Notes: generated from the sequence alone by a model not told the origin. Counted from the stretch's first letter, positions 7,624 through 19,858 are shown. The stretch is DNA of 64,000 nt from an uncultured Eubacteriales bacterium (GCA_900539455.1 UQCD01000009.1:24663-88662), one strand, 5' to 3'. Made by a program: numbers and translations.

Positions 7624-10600
7624 CTATTCTTCTGTTACTTCTACTATCTCATCAGATACATCTTCTGTTGTGTTTACAGCTTCATCTGCCATATCCTCAT
7701 CAACTGAAACCATTTCTGATTCTGTATCAAGCTTAACTGAACGGTATCTCTTCATACCAGTACCTGCTGGAATTAACTTACCAATGATAACATTTTCTTT
7801 AAGTCCGATAAGTGGATCAACCTTACCATTAATAGCTGCTTCTGTAAGTACCTTTGTAGTTTCCTGGAAGGAAGCTGCTGAAAGGAATGAATTTGTTGCA
7901 AGAGAAGCCTTTGTAATACCAAGCATTACCTGCTTACCAATAGCTGGCTCTTTGCCTTCTGCTATAAGTGCTTCGTTAATTTCGTTAAAGTCGAGTACAT
8001 CTACTGATGTGCCAGGAAGGAAATCTGAATCTCCACCCTCTTCAATTTTAACCTTCTTTAACATCTGTCTTACAATAACTTCAATATGCTTATCATTAAT
8101 TTCAACACCCTGTAAACGGTAAACTCTCTGAACTTCCTGAATCATATAATCCTGTACTGCACGAACACCTTTAATCTTTAAAATGTCGTGTGGATTTACA
8201 GAACCTTCTGTAAGCTCATCACCAGCCTCTAATATTACGCCGTCCATAATCTTAATTCTTGAACCATATGGAATAAGATATGCCTTTGAGTTTCCTGTTT
8301 CTGGGTCTGTGATAATAATTTCTCTCTTCTTCTTTGTATCACGAATTTCAGCTTTGCCACCAAACTCTGCAATAATAGCAAGTCCCTTTGGCTTTCTAGC
8401 TTCAAATAATTCTTCTACTCTAGGAAGACCCTGTGTAATATCATCACCGGCAACACCACCAGTATGGAATGTTCTCATAGTAAGCTGTGTACCAGGTTCA
8501 CCGATTGACTGGGCAGCAATAATACCAACTGCTTCACCAACCTGAACTGCCTGACCAGTTGCCATGTTAGCACCATAACATTTAGCACAAACACCCAAGT
8601 GTGATTTACATGAAAGAATTGTTCTAATCTTAACTGTCTGTGGATTAGTTTTCATAATAGCTGCAGCACGCTTTGGTGTAATCATATGATTTTTCTTAAC
8701 AATCATATTGCCGTCAGCGTCATTTATTGTTTCAGCAGAATATCTGCCTGTAATTCTTTCTTCAAGACTTTCAATAACTTCTGCACCATCCATAAATGCC
8801 TTGATTTCCATATAAGGAATTTCCTTACCTTCTGAACAGTCAACCTCACGGATAATTAAATCCTGAGATACATCTACAAGTCTTCTTGTAAGGTATCCTG
8901 AATCGGCTGTTCTAAGAGCTGTATCTGAAAGACCCTTTCTAGCTCCGTGAGCAGAAATAAAGTATTCCAAAACATCAAGACCTTCACGGAAGTTTGACTT
9001 AATAGGAAGCTCAATAGTCTTACCTGTTGTATCAGCCATCAAACCACGCATACCAGCAAGCTGTTTAATCTGCTTATCAGAACCACGGGCACCAGAGTCA
9101 GCCATCATATAAATATTGTTGTATTTATCAAGACCTCCAAGAAGTGCCTTTGTAATCTCATTATCAGCTTCCTGCCATGTTGTGATTACTTCTTTATATC
9201 TTTCTTCGTCTGTTATGAAACCACGACGATAGTTATTTGTAATTAATTCAACAGTATTTTCAGCTTCCTTTAAGATGTCCTTCTTCTTTTCTGGAACTGT
9301 CATATCTGAAATAGATACTGTCATTGCAGCTCTTGTTGAATATTTGTAACCCATAGCCTTAATATCATCAAGAACCTCAGCAGTCTTAGTTGCACCATGT
9401 GTGTTGATTACTTTTTCAAGAATCTTCTTTAACTGCTTTTTGCCTACATGGTAATCTACCTCAAGCTTAAGCTCATCTTCCTTTGTTTCTCTTGTTGTAA
9501 GTCCAAGATCCTGTGGAAGAATCTCGTTAAAGATAAATCTGCCTAATGTAGAATTAACAATGCCTGTTAAAACTTCTCCATTTGCAAGTGTCTTTGAAAC
9601 TCTTACAAATATCTTTGAATGTAATGTAATTGCACCATTTTCGTATGCAAGAATTGCTTCGTTTACACTCTTAAATATCTTTCCTTCGCCCTTAGCGCCA
9701 GGTCTTTCCTGTGTTAAGTAGTAAATACCTAATACCATATCCTGTGAAGGAACAGCAACTGGACCACCATCTGAAGGCTTAAGTAAATTGTTTGGTGAAA
9801 GAAGTAAAAATCTACATTCAGCCTGAGCCTCTACTGACAATGGAAGATGAACAGCCATCTGGTCACCATCAAAGTCGGCATTGAACGCTGTACATACTAA
9901 TGGATGAAGCTTAATAGCCTTACCTTCTACAAGGATTGGCTCGAAAGCCTGAATACCTAGTCTATGAAGTGTAGGAGCACGGTTAAGCATAACTGGATGT
10001 TCCCTAATAACATCCTCAAGTACATCCCATACCTCTGTCTTTAAGGTTTCAACCATCTTCTTTGCCTGCTTAATATTGTTTGCAAGACCTTTAGATACTA
10101 ATTCTTTCATTACAAATGGCTTGAATAACTCAATAGCCATTTCCTTTGGCAGACCACACTGATAAATCTTAAGTTCAGGTCCTACTACGATAACTGAACG
10201 GCCAGAGTAGTCAACACGCTTACCTAAAAGGTTCTGACGGAAACGACCCTGCTTACCTTTAAGCATATCTGAAAGTGACTTTAAAGCTCTGTTACCTGGT
10301 CCTGTAACTGGACGGCCACGACGACCATTATCAATAAGTGCATCTACAGCTTCCTGAAGCATTCTCTTTTCATTTCTAACGATAATTTCTGGAGCGCCTA
10401 ACTCAAGAAGTCTTTGTAAACGGTTATTTCTGTTAATAATTCTTCTATATAAATCATTTAAATCTGATGTAGCAAATCTACCACCGTCTAACTGAACCAT
10501 AGGTCTTAAATCTGGTGGAATAACTGGTACTACTGTAAGAATCATCCATTCAGGTCTGTTTCCAGAATTTCTGAAGGCTTCAACTACTTCAAGTCTTTTA

Positions 10601-11298
10601 ATGATTCTTGCTCTCTTCTGGCCTGAGCTTTCAGCAAGCTCTGCTTTTAATTCCTCTGAATCCTTTTCAAGATCAATAGCCTTTAAAAGCTCAAGAATTG
10701 CTTCAGCACCCATGCCTACACGGAATTCATTGCCATACTTATCGTAAGCATCTCTGTATTCCTTTTCTGAAAGCACCTGTTTATACATAAGGTCAGTATT
10801 ACCTGCATCTAATACAATATAAGATGCAAAGTAAAGTACCTTTTCAAGTGTTCTTGGTGATAAATCAAGTATTAAGCCCATACGGCTTGGAATACCTTTA
10901 AAATACCAAATATGTGATACTGGTGCAGCAAGCTCGATACGACCCATACGCTCTCTACGAACTGATGACTTTGTAACCTCAACGCCACATCTGTCACAAA
11001 TTACGCCCTTGTATCTGATTTTTTTATACTTACCACAATGACATTCCCAATCCTTGCTTGGTCCAAATATCTTTTCACAGAATAAACCATCTCTTTCTGG
11101 CTTTAAGGTTCTGTAATTGATGGTTTCAGGCTTTAATACATTGCCTTCATTGTTCCATCTTTCCCATGCTTCAGAGGTTTTATCAGCAGGCTCTTTTGTT
11201 CTATGAGACCATTCTCTGATTTTCTCTGGTGATGCTAAACCAATCTTAATCTTGTCAAATGTCATTGGCTGATATGTTGACTGCTTGTTTTCTGGCAT
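7624..11298 (-). CDS. rpoC: DNA-directed RNA polymerase subunit beta'
   Basis: 1224 residues from the ATG at 11298, preceded by GGGAG and aligned with the usual rpoC N-terminus (MPENKQ...[16 protein letters not shown]); the longer in-frame ATG at 11355 overlaps rpoB. It carries the N-terminal zinc ribbon ([19 protein letters not shown]), the catalytic Mg2+ loop [14 protein letters not shown], the second cysteine set ([13 protein letters not shown]) and the trigger-loop/bridge-helix region ([21 protein letters not shown]). Firmicute-type, without the large proteobacterial insertions; the acidic C-terminal tail is normal. It is 16 bp downstream of rpoB and co-transcribed with it. Confidence 0.98.
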   Translation of the reverse strand: MPENKQSTYQPMTFDKIKIGLASPEKIREWSHRTKEPADKTSEAWERWNNEGNVLKPETINYRTLKPERDGLFCEKIFGPSKDWECHCGKYKKIRYKGVICDRCGVEVTKSSVRRERMGRIELAAPVSHIWYFKGIPSRMGLILDLSPRTLEKVLYFASYIVLDAGNTDLMYKQVLSEKEYRDAYDKYGNEFRVGMGAEAILELLKAIDLEKDSEELKAELAESSGQKRARIIKRLEVVEAFRNSGNRPEWMILTVVPVIPPDLRPMVQLDGGRFATSDLNDLYRRIINRNNRLQRLLELGAPEIIVRNEKRMLQEAVDALIDNGRRGRPVTGPGNRALKSLSDMLKGKQGRFRQNLLGKRVDYSGRSVIVVGPELKIYQCGLPKEMAIELFKPFVMKELVSKGLANNIKQAKKMVETLKTEVWDVLEDVIREHPVMLNRAPTLHRLGIQAFEPILVEGKAIKLHPLVCTAFNADFDGDQMAVHLPLSVEAQAECRFLLLSPNNLLKPSDGGPVAVPSQDMVLGIYYLTQERPGAKGEGKIFKSVNEAILAYENGAITLHSKIFVRVSKTLANGEVLTGIVNSTLGRFIFNEILPQDLGLTTRETKEDELKLEVDYHVGKKQLKKILEKVINTHGATKTAEVLDDIKAMGYKYSTRAAMTVSISDMTVPEKKKDILKEAENTVELITNNYRRGFITDEERYKEVITTWQEADNEITKALLGGLDKYNNIYMMADSGARGSDKQIKQLAGMRGLMADTTGKTIELPIKSNFREGLDVLEYFISAHGARKGLSDTALRTADSGYLTRRLVDVSQDLIIREVDCSEGKEIPYMEIKAFMDGAEVIESLEERITGRYSAETINDADGNMIVKKNHMITPKRAAAIMKTNPQTVKIRTILSCKSHLGVCAKCYGANMATGQAVQVGEAVGIIAAQSIGEPGTQLTMRTFHTGGVAGDDITQGLPRVEELFEARKPKGLAIIAEFGGKAEIRDTKKKREIIITDPETGNSKAYLIPYGSRIKIMDGVILEAGDELTEGSVNPHDILKIKGVRAVQDYMIQEVQRVYRLQGVEINDKHIEVIVRQMLKKVKIEEGGDSDFLPGTSVDVLDFNEINEALIAEGKEPAIGKQVMLGITKASLATNSFLSAASFQETTKVLTEAAINGKVDPLIGLKENVIIGKLIPAGTGMKRYRSVKLDTESEMVSVDEDMADEAVNTTEDVSDEIVEVTEE

Positions 11299-11314
11299 TT
11301 CTGGCACTCCCTTC

Positions 11315-14300
11315 TTATATTTCATCACTATAGTCATCATCTTCTGAGCTGTCATCAGTCTCTTCTTCTACAGCCACAAACTCATCTCCTGAAATTTCCT
11401 GCTGCTGATAACCATGTTTTGCATAATCTTCATCATGTTTAACATTATCGTTACCCATGATTGAGTTCCAATCTGTTGTTTCTACATCAATGTTCTCTTT
11501 AAGCTCTACTTCTGTATCATCTTCTCTTAATACCTTAACATCAAGTGCTAATGACTGAAGTTCCTTTAAAAGAACCTTGAAGGATTCTGGGATACCTGGC
11601 TCAGGGATATTCTCACCCTTGATAATTGCTTCATATGTCTTTACACGGCCTACAACATCATCTGACTTAAATGTAAGAATTTCCTGTAATGTATATGATG
11701 CACCATATGCTTCAAGAGCCCAAACTTCCATTTCACCAAATCTCTGTCCACCGAACTGTGCTTTACCACCAAGTGGCTGCTGTGTTACAAGTGAGTAAGG
11801 ACCTGTTGAACGGGCATGAATCTTATCATCAACAAGGTGATGGAGCTTAAGGTAGTGCATATGACCGATTGTAACAGGACTATCGAAATATTCACCTGTT
11901 CTACCATCACGAAGTCTTACCTTACCATCCCTGGAGATTGGAACACCCTTCCATAATTCTCTATGGTCAAGATGCTCATGTAAGTAATCCATAATTTCTG
12001 GGTCAACACTATCTTTATATTTAGCTTCAAATTCTTCCCATGAAGTATTTACATAATCGTTAGCCATATCAAGTGTATCCATAATGTCATTTTCGTCTGC
12101 ACCATCGAATACAGGAGTTGCAATATTAAAGCCCAATGCCTTTGCAGCAAGACTTAAATGAATTTCAAGCACCTGTCCAATGTTCATACGCGAAGGAACA
12201 CCTAATGGATTAAGCACAATGTCAAGAGGACGACCATTTGGTAAAAATGGCATATCTTCTACTGGTAATACACGGGAAACAACACCCTTGTTACCATGAC
12301 GGCCAGCCATCTTATCACCAACAGAAATCTTTCTCTTCTGTGCTATATAAATTCTAACTGTCTGGTTTACACCTGGTGATAATTCATCACCATTTTCTCT
12401 TGTGAATACCTTAGCATCAACTACGATACCGTATTCACCGTGAGGAACTTTAAGCGATGTATCTCTAACCTCTCTTGCTTTCTCTCCGAAAATAGCTCTA
12501 AGAAGTCTTTCTTCTGCTGTAAGCTCTGTTTCTCCCTTTGGAGTAACCTTACCAACAAGAATATCCCCTGCACGAACCTCTGCACCAATTCTGATAATTC
12601 CTCTTTCATCAAGATTTTTGAGAGCATCATCACCAACATTTGGTACATCTCTTGTTATTTCTTCTGGTCCAAGCTTTGTATCTCTTGCTTCTGTTTCATA
12701 TTCTTCCATATGAATTGATGTATAAACATCTTCCTGTACTAATCTTTCACTAAGAAGTACAGCATCCTCGTAGTTGTAACCTTCCCAGGTCATAAATCCA
12801 ATAAGAGGATTTTTACCAAGAGCGATTTCACCATTTGATGTAGATGCACCATCGGCAATAACCTGTCCTGCTACTACTCTTTCGCCTTTGAAAACGATTG
12901 GTCTTTGGTTATAGCAGTTACTCTGGTTACTTCTTGCAAACTTAATCAGTTTGTAAGTTTCCTTCGTACCATCATCATATTTAAGAGTAATTTCCTTTGA
13001 TGTAGAACGCTCTACAACACCATCTCTTTTTGCAACAACACAGACACCTGAGTCTACTGCTGCTTTAGCTTCCATACCTGTACCGATAACTGGAGCTTCT
13101 GTTGTTAAAAGAGGTACTGCCTGACGCTGCATATTTGAACCCATAAGAGCACGGTTAGCATCATCATTTTCAAGGAAAGGAATCATTGATGTAGCAACCG
13201 AGAATACCATCTTAGGTGAAACATCCATAAGGTCAATTTTCTTTTTTTCAAACTGTGAGGTTTCTTCACGGAAACGACCAGATACATTTGATTTAACAAA
13301 GTATCCGTTCTCATCTAATGGCTCGTTAGCCTGTGCTACGACATATTTATCCTCTTCATCTGCTGTAAGATATAAAACATCATCTGTAACTCTAGGATTA
13401 AGTGGGTCTGTCTTATCTACTACTCTATATGGAGCTTCAATGAAACCATATTCATTAATTCTCGCATATGTAGCAAGTGAGTTAATAAGACCGATGTTAG
13501 GACCTTCAGGAGTTTCAATAGGACACATTCTTCCATAATGTGAATAGTGAACATCTCGAACCTCGAAACCTGCTCTATCCCTAGAAAGACCACCAGGTCC
13601 TAATGCAGATAATCTTCTCTTGTGAGTAAGCTCACCAAGAGGATTGTTCTGATCCATGAACTGTGACAACTGGGAACTTCCGAAGAATTCCTTTACTGCT
13701 GCTGTTACTGGTTTTATATTAATAAGTGACTGTGGTGATACACTATCAAGATCCTGGGTAGTCATTCTTTCACGAACAACTCTTTCCATTCTTGAAAGAC
13801 CAATTCTGTACTGGTTCTGTAATAATTCACCAACAGCTCTAATTCTTCTGTTTCCTAAGTGGTCAATATCATCAGCATTACCAATACCGTATTCAAGGTT
13901 CATACAGTAGCTGATAGATGCAATAATATCTTCCTTTGTAATATGTTTTGGAACAAGCTCTGCAATTCTCTTTGTAATCGCAGCCTTAATGTCCTCTTCA
14001 TTATCATTTTCTGCAAGGATTTCAGCAAGTACAGGATAAAATACATTTTCTGTAACACCAAGCTCTTTTGTATCAAAGTCAACATATTTGCTAATGTCTA
14101 CTGCTAAGTTTGAAATAACCTTAACATTTCTTTCCTCTGTCTGAATCCAAACATATGGAACAGCAGCGTTCTGAATATCAATAGCTAATTCCTCTGATAC
14201 CTTATCGCCTGCTTTTGCAAGTATTTCACCACTTGTCTGATCAACAACATCCTCGGCAAGTATCTGATTTTTAATTCTATATTTAAATGCAAGCTTTTTG

Positions 14301-15139
14301 TTGAACTTATAGCGTCCTACCTTTGCAAGATCATATCTTCTCGCATCGAAGAACATGCTTGTAATAAGGCTCTCTGCGCTGTCTACACTTAAAGGCTCTC
14401 CTGGACGAATTTTTTTATACAACTCTAATAAGCCGTCCTGATAATTATCAGACGGATCTTTTTCAAAACTTGCTAAAATCTTTGGTTCTTCACCAAATAA
14501 ATCTATGATTTCTTGGTTTGTACCAAAACCTAATGCTCTAATAAGTACAGTAATAGGAACTTTTCTTGTTCTATCCACTCGTACATAGAAAATATCGTTG
14601 GAATCTGTTTCATATTCCAGCCAAGCGCCTCTGTTTGGTATAACTGTTGATGAATATAACTTCTTTCCAACCTTGTCATGTGCAATGCCGTAGTAAATAC
14701 CAGGTGAACGAACCAACTGGCTAACTATAACTCTTTCGGCACCATTAATAACGAAAGTACCTGTTGCTGTCATAAGTGGTAAATCACCCATGAATATTTC
14801 ATGTTCAGTAATTTCACCTGTTTCCTTATTGTGAAGTCTAACCTTCACCTTAAGTGGTGCAGCATATGTGGCATCTCTTTCCTTGCATTCTTCAATTGAA
14901 TATTTTTTATCTTCCTCGCACAACTGGAAGCCAACAAACTCTAAGCTTAAGTGATTGCTGTAATCTTCAATTGGAGAGATGTCATTGAAAACTTCCTTAA
15001 GACCTTCATCCAAGAACCATTGGTATGAGTCTTTCTGGATTTCAATAAAGTTAGGCATCTCTAATACTTCTTTCTGTCTAGAGTAGCTCATTCTGACGCT
15101 CTTGCCTGATTTTTTTGGATGCATTCTGTAATTCTCCAT
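11315..15139 (-). CDS. rpoB: DNA-directed RNA polymerase subunit beta
   Basis: 1274 residues from the ATG at 15139, which follows AGGGGTGA at good spacing; the longer open frame to 15280 reads through the promoter and leader. The rifampicin-pocket region is intact and wild-type-like ([21 protein letters not shown], then [16 protein letters not shown]), as are [11 protein letters not shown] and the C-terminal clamp segment [20 protein letters not shown]. The C-terminus is strongly acidic ([13 protein letters not shown]). It heads a two-gene rpoB-rpoC unit with its own promoter at 15248-15276, unlike the common rplJL-rpoBC operon. Confidence 0.98.
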   Translation of the reverse strand: MENYRMHPKKSGKSVRMSYSRQKEVLEMPNFIEIQKDSYQWFLDEGLKEVFNDISPIEDYSNHLSLEFVGFQLCEEDKKYSIEECKERDATYAAPLKVKVRLHNKETGEITEHEIFMGDLPLMTATGTFVINGAERVIVSQLVRSPGIYYGIAHDKVGKKLYSSTVIPNRGAWLEYETDSNDIFYVRVDRTRKVPITVLIRALGFGTNQEIIDLFGEEPKILASFEKDPSDNYQDGLLELYKKIRPGEPLSVDSAESLITSMFFDARRYDLAKVGRYKFNKKLAFKYRIKNQILAEDVVDQTSGEILAKAGDKVSEELAIDIQNAAVPYVWIQTEERNVKVISNLAVDISKYVDFDTKELGVTENVFYPVLAEILAENDNEEDIKAAITKRIAELVPKHITKEDIIASISYCMNLEYGIGNADDIDHLGNRRIRAVGELLQNQYRIGLSRMERVVRERMTTQDLDSVSPQSLINIKPVTAAVKEFFGSSQLSQFMDQNNPLGELTHKRRLSALGPGGLSRDRAGFEVRDVHYSHYGRMCPIETPEGPNIGLINSLATYARINEYGFIEAPYRVVDKTDPLNPRVTDDVLYLTADEEDKYVVAQANEPLDENGYFVKSNVSGRFREETSQFEKKKIDLMDVSPKMVFSVATSMIPFLENDDANRALMGSNMQRQAVPLLTTEAPVIGTGMEAKAAVDSGVCVVAKRDGVVERSTSKEITLKYDDGTKETYKLIKFARSNQSNCYNQRPIVFKGERVVAGQVIADGASTSNGEIALGKNPLIGFMTWEGYNYEDAVLLSERLVQEDVYTSIHMEEYETEARDTKLGPEEITRDVPNVGDDALKNLDERGIIRIGAEVRAGDILVGKVTPKGETELTAEERLLRAIFGEKAREVRDTSLKVPHGEYGIVVDAKVFTRENGDELSPGVNQTVRIYIAQKRKISVGDKMAGRHGNKGVVSRVLPVEDMPFLPNGRPLDIVLNPLGVPSRMNIGQVLEIHLSLAAKALGFNIATPVFDGADENDIMDTLDMANDYVNTSWEEFEAKYKDSVDPEIMDYLHEHLDHRELWKGVPISRDGKVRLRDGRTGEYFDSPVTIGHMHYLKLHHLVDDKIHARSTGPYSLVTQQPLGGKAQFGGQRFGEMEVWALEAYGASYTLQEILTFKSDDVVGRVKTYEAIIKGENIPEPGIPESFKVLLKELQSLALDVKVLREDDTEVELKENIDVETTDWNSIMGNDNVKHDEDYAKHGYQQQEISGDEFVAVEEETDDSSEDDDYSDEI

Positions 15140-15240
15140 TTTGACATTCACCCCTGTCGATGTATTCTTAGACCCTTTCGGGTTAAGTGACGCTCTACTA
15201 CCACATAAAAGGGCATAAATATCCCTTTTCGCAATAGTGC
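15140..15240 (-). promoter_or_regulatory. rpoB leader with two hairpins
   Basis: The roughly 100-nt leader holds two helices. One has 7-bp arms at 15207-15213 and 15223-15229, close to the 5' end. The other, at 15167-15187, is an 8-bp stem with a single bulge capped by a GAAA tetraloop (minus strand). The second could be a protein-binding site or a transcript stabiliser. I do not recognise an Rfam family. Confidence 0.5.
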
Positions 15241-15247
15241 ATTTCTC

Positions 15248-15276
15248 ATAATACCACAGACCTTTCAATATGTCAA
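15248..15276 (-). promoter_or_regulatory. rpoBC promoter
   Basis: Minus-strand consensus TTGACA (15276-15271), 17-bp spacer and TATTAT (15253-15248). The start point is expected near 15241. The same -35/-10 pair and spacer are used by the rplJ and T-box promoters in this window. Confidence 0.85.
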
Positions 15277-15373
15277 CCAAAAATCAAAAAACTTTTCTCC
15301 CTACCCCTAGAAAAACAAACTACAAATCAAAACAGAAAACACAAGATAACGAATATGAAATTGATTGCAAAAA

Positions 15374-15433
15374 CAGGTAAGCCTATGTTCTAAGCCTGTA
15401 AAACATATACCGGCTCATACAATAGCTTACCTG
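15374..15433. other. Interrupted inverted repeat downstream of the amino-acid importer
   Basis: Nine-bp arms CAGGTAAGC (15374-15382) and GCTTACCTG (15425-15433) enclose a second possible stem (TATGTT 15384-15389 with AACATA 15402-15407). It lies between the ABC ATPase stop and the rpoB promoter. It may end the importer transcript, but no U-run is present, so function is open. Confidence 0.35.
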
Positions 15434-15448
15434 ACCATTTAATCAAAA

Positions 15449-16234
15449 CTAGCCTTCGGAATAACGCGAAAGGAACTGTTTTGTTCTTTCCTTTTGTGGA
15501 TTGTTAATTACTTCCTTTGCCTCTCCTTGTTCTACTATAACACCATCATCCATAAATATTACTTCATCAGCAACATCTCTGGCAAATGCCATTTCGTGGG
15601 TAACTATAATCATTGTTGTTTTCTTATCTGCCAAGCCTCTTATTACCTTCAGCACCTCACCTGTAAGCTCAGGGTCTAAAGCACTGGTTGGCTCATCAAA
15701 GCAAAGTATTTCAGGGTTAAGAGCTAAGGCTCTGGCAATAGCAACCCTTTGCTGCTGCCCTCCTGAAAGCTGATGTGGATAATGAGCTGCTCTTTCCTCA
15801 AGTCCCATTTGCTTTAAAAGCTCTAAACCATGATTATTTATTTCTTCTATAATAGTTTTTTTATTCGCTTTATAATCTGCTCTATCCTTCGCAAGAAGTT
15901 TTTCTGCTAAAGTAACATTTTCCAGTGCAGTATACTGTGGAAATAAATTAAAGGACTGGAATACCATTCCAAAATGCAGTCTTTTAGTTCTAAGGTCCTT
16001 TTCCTTTCTGCTATTATTACCCTGTGCGTCAAACAAAAGCTCATCCTTAACACTTATAGTTCCACTATTTGGTGTTTCCAGAAAATTCAAGCATCTAAGA
16101 AGTGTTGTTTTTCCTGAGCCTGATGAACCAATAATTGCAAGTGTATGTCCTTTTTCTAAAGAAAAGCTGACATCCTTTAATACCTCTGTATTTCCAAAAT
16201 GCTTTTCCAGATTTTTAACTTCTAATATTGCCAT
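15449..16234 (-). CDS. Polar amino-acid ABC transporter, ATP-binding protein
   Basis: 261 residues, GlnQ/HisP type. Walker A GSSGSGKTT, Q-loop FQSFNLFPQ, signature LSGGQQQR, Walker B ILCFDEPTSALDPE and H-loop VTHEM are all intact. As a cytoplasmic dimer it would power import through the permease encoded 9 bp upstream (16244-16900). A tract of charged residues around 110-125 (AKDRADYKANKK) is slightly longer than usual. Substrate is not predictable beyond the polar amino-acid class. Confidence 0.95.
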   Translation of the reverse strand: MAILEVKNLEKHFGNTEVLKDVSFSLEKGHTLAIIGSSGSGKTTLLRCLNFLETPNSGTISVKDELLFDAQGNNSRKEKDLRTKRLHFGMVFQSFNLFPQYTALENVTLAEKLLAKDRADYKANKKTIIEEINNHGLELLKQMGLEERAAHYPHQLSGGQQQRVAIARALALNPEILCFDEPTSALDPELTGEVLKVIRGLADKKTTMIIVTHEMAFARDVADEVIFMDDGVIVEQGEAKEVINNPQKERTKQFLSRYSEG

Positions 16235-16243
16235 ACAAACCTC

Positions 16244-16900
16244 CTATTTGAAATAATCAAGCTTTCTTTCAATAAAACCAAACAGTAATGTTAAAATACC
16301 TACAAATACAAGGTAAAATACGCCAGTATAGAATAATGGCCATGTAATACCTGCTGATTTCATAAATGAAAGACCTGCAAATGTTAATTCATAAGTTGCT
16401 ATCATTCTAGCAATAGAGGTATCCTTTACAAGTGTGATTATTTCATTAGATATAGGTGGTACAATTCTCTTAATCATCTGCAATAAAGTGATTTTAAAGA
16501 AAATCTGTGTTCTGGTCATTCCCAAAACCTCACCTGCTTCTCTTTGCCCAACTGGTATACTGTCTATACCACCTTTAAAGATAACCGAAAAATAACAAGC
16601 ATAATTAATTGTAAAGGCAACTACTGTTGCTGTTATTCTTCCTGCTTCATTTCCACTCCAAAGGCTATGTCCCAGCCAGATACCTGGTCCATAGAATATA
16701 ATAATAAGCTGTAACATTAATGGTGTTCCTCTTATTATCCATACAATTAGCTGGATTAAATACCTTAATGGTGCAAACTTGCTTTTTGAAGCTAAGCCAA
16801 GTATTAATCCAAGTGGTAATGAAAACAGTAATGTTAAAGCAAAGATTTCAACCGTTGTACCAAACCCTTCTAGTAATGTCTGTGTGACAGTCCAAAACAT
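16244..16900 (-). CDS. Amino-acid ABC transporter permease
   Basis: 218 residues with five predicted helices, HisM/GlnP type. The EAA loop that contacts the ATPase is visible (GQREAGEVLGMTRTQIFFKITLLQ, around residues 137-160). The region LIVWIIRGTPLMLQL is the usual start of the His/Glu/Gln/Arg permease domain. It forms a homodimeric channel. It is 18 nt downstream of the binding protein and 9 nt before the ATPase, so all three form one operon. Confidence 0.95.
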   Translation of the reverse strand: MFWTVTQTLLEGFGTTVEIFALTLLFSLPLGLILGLASKSKFAPLRYLIQLIVWIIRGTPLMLQLIIIFYGPGIWLGHSLWSGNEAGRITATVVAFTINYACYFSVIFKGGIDSIPVGQREAGEVLGMTRTQIFFKITLLQMIKRIVPPISNEIITLVKDTSIARMIATYELTFAGLSFMKSAGITWPLFYTGVFYLVFVGILTLLFGFIERKLDYFK

Positions 16901-16918
16901 ATGTAGTTCTCCTTGTGA

Positions 16919-17710
16919 TTATTTTGCAACAACTACAACCTGAGCATTAAGTGCGTACGCATTTGTACATTCCATCGCTGCTTTTACATCATCTGTAAGT
17001 GTCATTCCATTCCAAACAACATCGATAGATTTTGCATCTAATTCCATTGTCTTTGTATCCCAATCGATTACTACAAACTCTACATCAACACCTAATTCCT
17101 CAGCAACGATTTTTGCCATATCAGCATCAAAGCCAATCCAGTTATTATTTTCATCCTTGTAATCCATTGGTGCAAATTCTGTAATACCAACAACAAGCTT
17201 TCCTTTGTTTTTGATATATTCAACATCACTATCCTTTTCTGATGCCTTATATTCACATTCCTTCTGCTCAATTACATTTTCTGAAATACCATATTTCTTT
17301 GCTGTGTCACTAAGTCTGCCATCAGCATATGTCTTTGCAAGAACGCTGTTAATATATGATGCTAAGTCAGAGCCTTTACGGCAGCCAATGCCGTATTCTT
17401 CCTCTGTAAGCTTTTCTGTATACTTTAGGTTTGGATAGCTTGTACCCTCGCCTATCATTGCGCCTGACATAAGTAAATCAACAATAGCTGCATCTGATGT
17501 ACCTGATGCAACCTCCATAAGTGCATCTGCCTGTGATGCAACTGAATTGTATTCATAGCCTTTATCCTTAGCTGCCTTTTCACCTGCTGAGCCAGCCTCT
17601 ACAGCATATGTCTTTTTATCATTATCTGATGAAGTATTGTTACCGCAAGCTGTCATAAGCATTGCTGCTGTAAGTGCCATACTTATTACTTTAATTAATT
17701 TCTTTCTCAT
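16919..17710 (-). CDS. Amino-acid-binding lipoprotein, circularly permuted lobe order
   Basis: 263 residues from the ATG at 17710 (GGAGG 5 nt before it). A signal peptide ends in a lipobox (MLMTAC). The solute-binding fold (SBP_bac_3) is complete but in swapped order. The segment normally in the second lobe comes first (about 33-155: AVEAGSAGEKAA, DAAIVDLLMSG, EEYGIGCRKGSDL, DGRLSDTAKKYG). The segment that normally starts the mature protein follows (about 165-263: GKLVVGITEFAPMDYKDE, WIGFDADMAKIVAEELGV, VVWNGMTLT, QVVVVAK). The total length equals one domain, so this is a permutation, not a tandem. It is the first gene of the importer operon. Confidence 0.9.
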   Translation of the reverse strand: MRKKLIKVISMALTAAMLMTACGNNTSSDNDKKTYAVEAGSAGEKAAKDKGYEYNSVASQADALMEVASGTSDAAIVDLLMSGAMIGEGTSYPNLKYTEKLTEEEYGIGCRKGSDLASYINSVLAKTYADGRLSDTAKKYGISENVIEQKECEYKASEKDSDVEYIKNKGKLVVGITEFAPMDYKDENNNWIGFDADMAKIVAEELGVDVEFVVIDWDTKTMELDAKSIDVVWNGMTLTDDVKAAMECTNAYALNAQVVVVAK

Positions 17711-17772
17711 ATAATCCTCCATATGTATAATAAGGTTAATTTAATAAGGCATTTTTTCAAACGCCTTGTGGT

Positions 17773-17801
17773 ATTCTATCATAGTAATAAACTAAAGTAA
17801 A
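17773..17801 (-). promoter_or_regulatory. Promoter of the amino-acid importer operon
   Basis: Minus-strand TTTACT (17801-17796), 17-bp spacer, TAGAAT (17778-17773). An AAGGC...GCCTT hairpin lies between it and the gene and might attenuate the transcript, or it might end read-through from locus B. Confidence 0.5.
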
Positions 17802-17852
17802 CAGAAACTTTTATTATTTTCAAAATATGCAGCCTTATTTTACAGTCTATTT

Positions 17853-19190
17853 CTACTCCTGTCGCAAAGCATTAGCAACTCTCATAACCGAAAATCGTAT
17901 GCTAGGTATAACTGTAAATATAAAGCATTGAATAATGCCAAATATTACAGGTTTCATAATAATTTCCCAGGTAACATTTAACTCATAGTCATCTAAAAAG
18001 TTACCTTTCATAAAGTTTGTGGTTAATGAGCCTACTATAATACTGACAACTACCGCAGATAAGGTTGCAAGTATTGTTATAAACAGGTTTTCCATAAAAA
18101 ACTGAAAAACTATATCTGATGAGGAAGCCCCAAATGCCTTTCTTATACCAATTTCTGAAATTCTTTCTTTAAGGCTAAAGCAAAGAATACTCATATAGGC
18201 AATTCCTGAAATAATCATTAATACAAGTGTTACAATATCAATTACATATCTTACCGGCTCTAGCTCCTCTTTTAATGAGTTTTCTAATTGCTTTATATCA
18301 TAAATACCGCTTATTTCAGTTTCATATCTTAATCTGTCCACAACTGGAGTCAGCTTTGAAACCAATTCTTCTCTCTCTTCCTTATTTTTACAGTTCCACA
18401 AATATCCAATATTTTTAATATGTCCCTCATCTTCACCAAGATTTTTGTAATATTCATAAGGACATATAATATTTACATACATATGTTCAACTATAGTATC
18501 ATTTCCATTTGAATATTCATATCCCTTATCCTGTTTTATATTTCTTTTTTCTGAATAATATGTATTTTCCATAACACCAACTATCTCATATGAAACTGGT
18601 TCAGCTTTATTTTCCTCTCCTCCTACAACAACTATTCCTCCTGTGTATTCATTGAACTGGATTTTTCTGCCTATGGCTGTATCATCTCCAAAAAGAATAT
18701 TAGCTGTATATTCATCAATAATACATACCTTTTCATTACTTTTTATCTCTTCATGCGATAAATTTCTTCCACTTTTAATTTTTACAGGTACAGGCTTTAT
18801 TCCATCAACAGTATCTATTAATGTTAAATCACTAGCATTTGTTACCCCTGTAATATTGGCATATACAATTTTTCCATTATTATCTTTATCGTAATGTTCA
18901 TAAATTACATATGAGGAAGCAGGAATTCTAATAGCTTCCGGATATATTTTTCCATCACGGAGCTTTTCAGACATATTTTCTTCCTGTGACTCTAATAATA
19001 CAAAAGCTGCCTGCTCTGGAAACTCTCTAATTTCCTTTAATCTGCCATAATAGTAGCTTTCTAATACTAAATTTCCTAAAGTAAAAATCAATAATCCTAC
19101 AAACATTCCAATAAATGTTAGTACAAATCTTAATTTGTTTCCTACTGCAAGCAGAAAAACTTGTTTTATATACATTGCTATTTTATTCAT
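17853..19190 (-). CDS. FtsX/MacB-like ABC permease of locus B
   Basis: 445 residues. One helix at about 15-38, a large extracellular domain (about 45-310), and three helices near 318-340, 365-390 and 410-435. The C-terminal part has the FtsX-domain sequence [26 protein letters not shown], typical of type VII (MacB/LolCE) exporters that do mechanical work on extracytoplasmic substrates rather than open a channel. It overlaps the ATPase gene by 8 bp. With the adaptor and the secreted protein upstream it looks like an export or resistance complex for the locus B product. Confidence 0.88.
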   Translation of the reverse strand: MNKIAMYIKQVFLLAVGNKLRFVLTFIGMFVGLLIFTLGNLVLESYYYGRLKEIREFPEQAAFVLLESQEENMSEKLRDGKIYPEAIRIPASSYVIYEHYDKDNNGKIVYANITGVTNASDLTLIDTVDGIKPVPVKIKSGRNLSHEEIKSNEKVCIIDEYTANILFGDDTAIGRKIQFNEYTGGIVVVGGEENKAEPVSYEIVGVMENTYYSEKRNIKQDKGYEYSNGNDTIVEHMYVNIICPYEYYKNLGEDEGHIKNIGYLWNCKNKEEREELVSKLTPVVDRLRYETEISGIYDIKQLENSLKEELEPVRYVIDIVTLVLMIISGIAYMSILCFSLKERISEIGIRKAFGASSSDIVFQFFMENLFITILATLSAVVVSIIVGSLTTNFMKGNFLDDYELNVTWEIIMKPVIFGIIQCFIFTVIPSIRFSVMRVANALRQE

Positions 19191-19845
19191 TTTTCAACTC
19201 TCCATTGCGTAAGCAATATTTTTTATCCACATTTCTAAAAATTTCTTCATTATGGGTAACAACAATTACTGCTTTTCCCATACAGGAAATTTTCTTTAAT
19301 TCATCAAATATAATCTTAGAATTTTCCGGGTCTAAATTTCCAGTTGGCTCGTCTGCAACAATTAATGATGGCTCCTTTGCTAACGCCCTCACTACAGACA
19401 CTCTCTGTTTCTCTCCTCCTGATAAATACTTAGCCTTATGCTTTGATAATTCCTTTAAATCAAATTTTTCTAAATATTCATCAATTTTCTTTTTAAGTGT
19501 TGTATTAATCCTTGTATCGTTATAACAAAAGGGCATTAAAATATTATCCATTACTGAAAGATTATCTAATAAGCAATATGACTGAAAAATAAATCCAATT
19601 TCTTCACCCCTTATCCTTTCCATTCGTCCAATTCCCTTTGTAACACTTTTTCCAGCAAATAAATATTCTCCACTGTCTGGTTTATCTAAAAGACCTACCA
19701 TATTCAAAAATGTGCTTTTACCACAGCCTGATTTTCCAGTAATAGTAACCATTTCTCCGTTTTTAATAGAAAAATCCACATTATTTAATATTACTTTATT
19801 TCCATAGCCTTTTTTCAAATTTTTAATATCAACTAAATTATCCAT
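19183..19845 (-). CDS. LolD/MacB-type ABC ATPase of locus B
   Basis: 220 residues. Walker [11 protein letters not shown]-loop FQSYCLL, signature LSGGEKQR, Walker [15 protein letters not shown] and VTHNEE H-loop mark the MacB/LolD/FtsE subfamily (DEPTGNLD). It partners the FtsX-type permease immediately downstream (8-bp overlap, so translation is coupled) and is 13 nt after the adaptor gene. Confidence 0.94.
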   Translation of the reverse strand: MDNLVDIKNLKKGYGNKVILNNVDFSIKNGEMVTITGKSGCGKSTFLNMVGLLDKPDSGEYLFAGKSVTKGIGRMERIRGEEIGFIFQSYCLLDNLSVMDNILMPFCYNDTRINTTLKKKIDEYLEKFDLKELSKHKAKYLSGGEKQRVSVVRALAKEPSLIVADEPTGNLDPENSKIIFDELKKISCMGKAVIVVTHNEEIFRNVDKKYCLRNGELKNE

Positions 19846-19858
19846 ATGTCTCCTAAAA

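Noticed and set aside
11577..15000. Several plus- and minus-strand open frames inside rpoB and rpoC
   Set aside because: Shadows of the two essential genes, without ribosome sites or recognisable products.
15374..15433. tRNA or small RNA gene in the gap before the importer end
   Set aside because: No cloverleaf or CCA-type acceptor could be fitted; only the interrupted inverted repeat remains.
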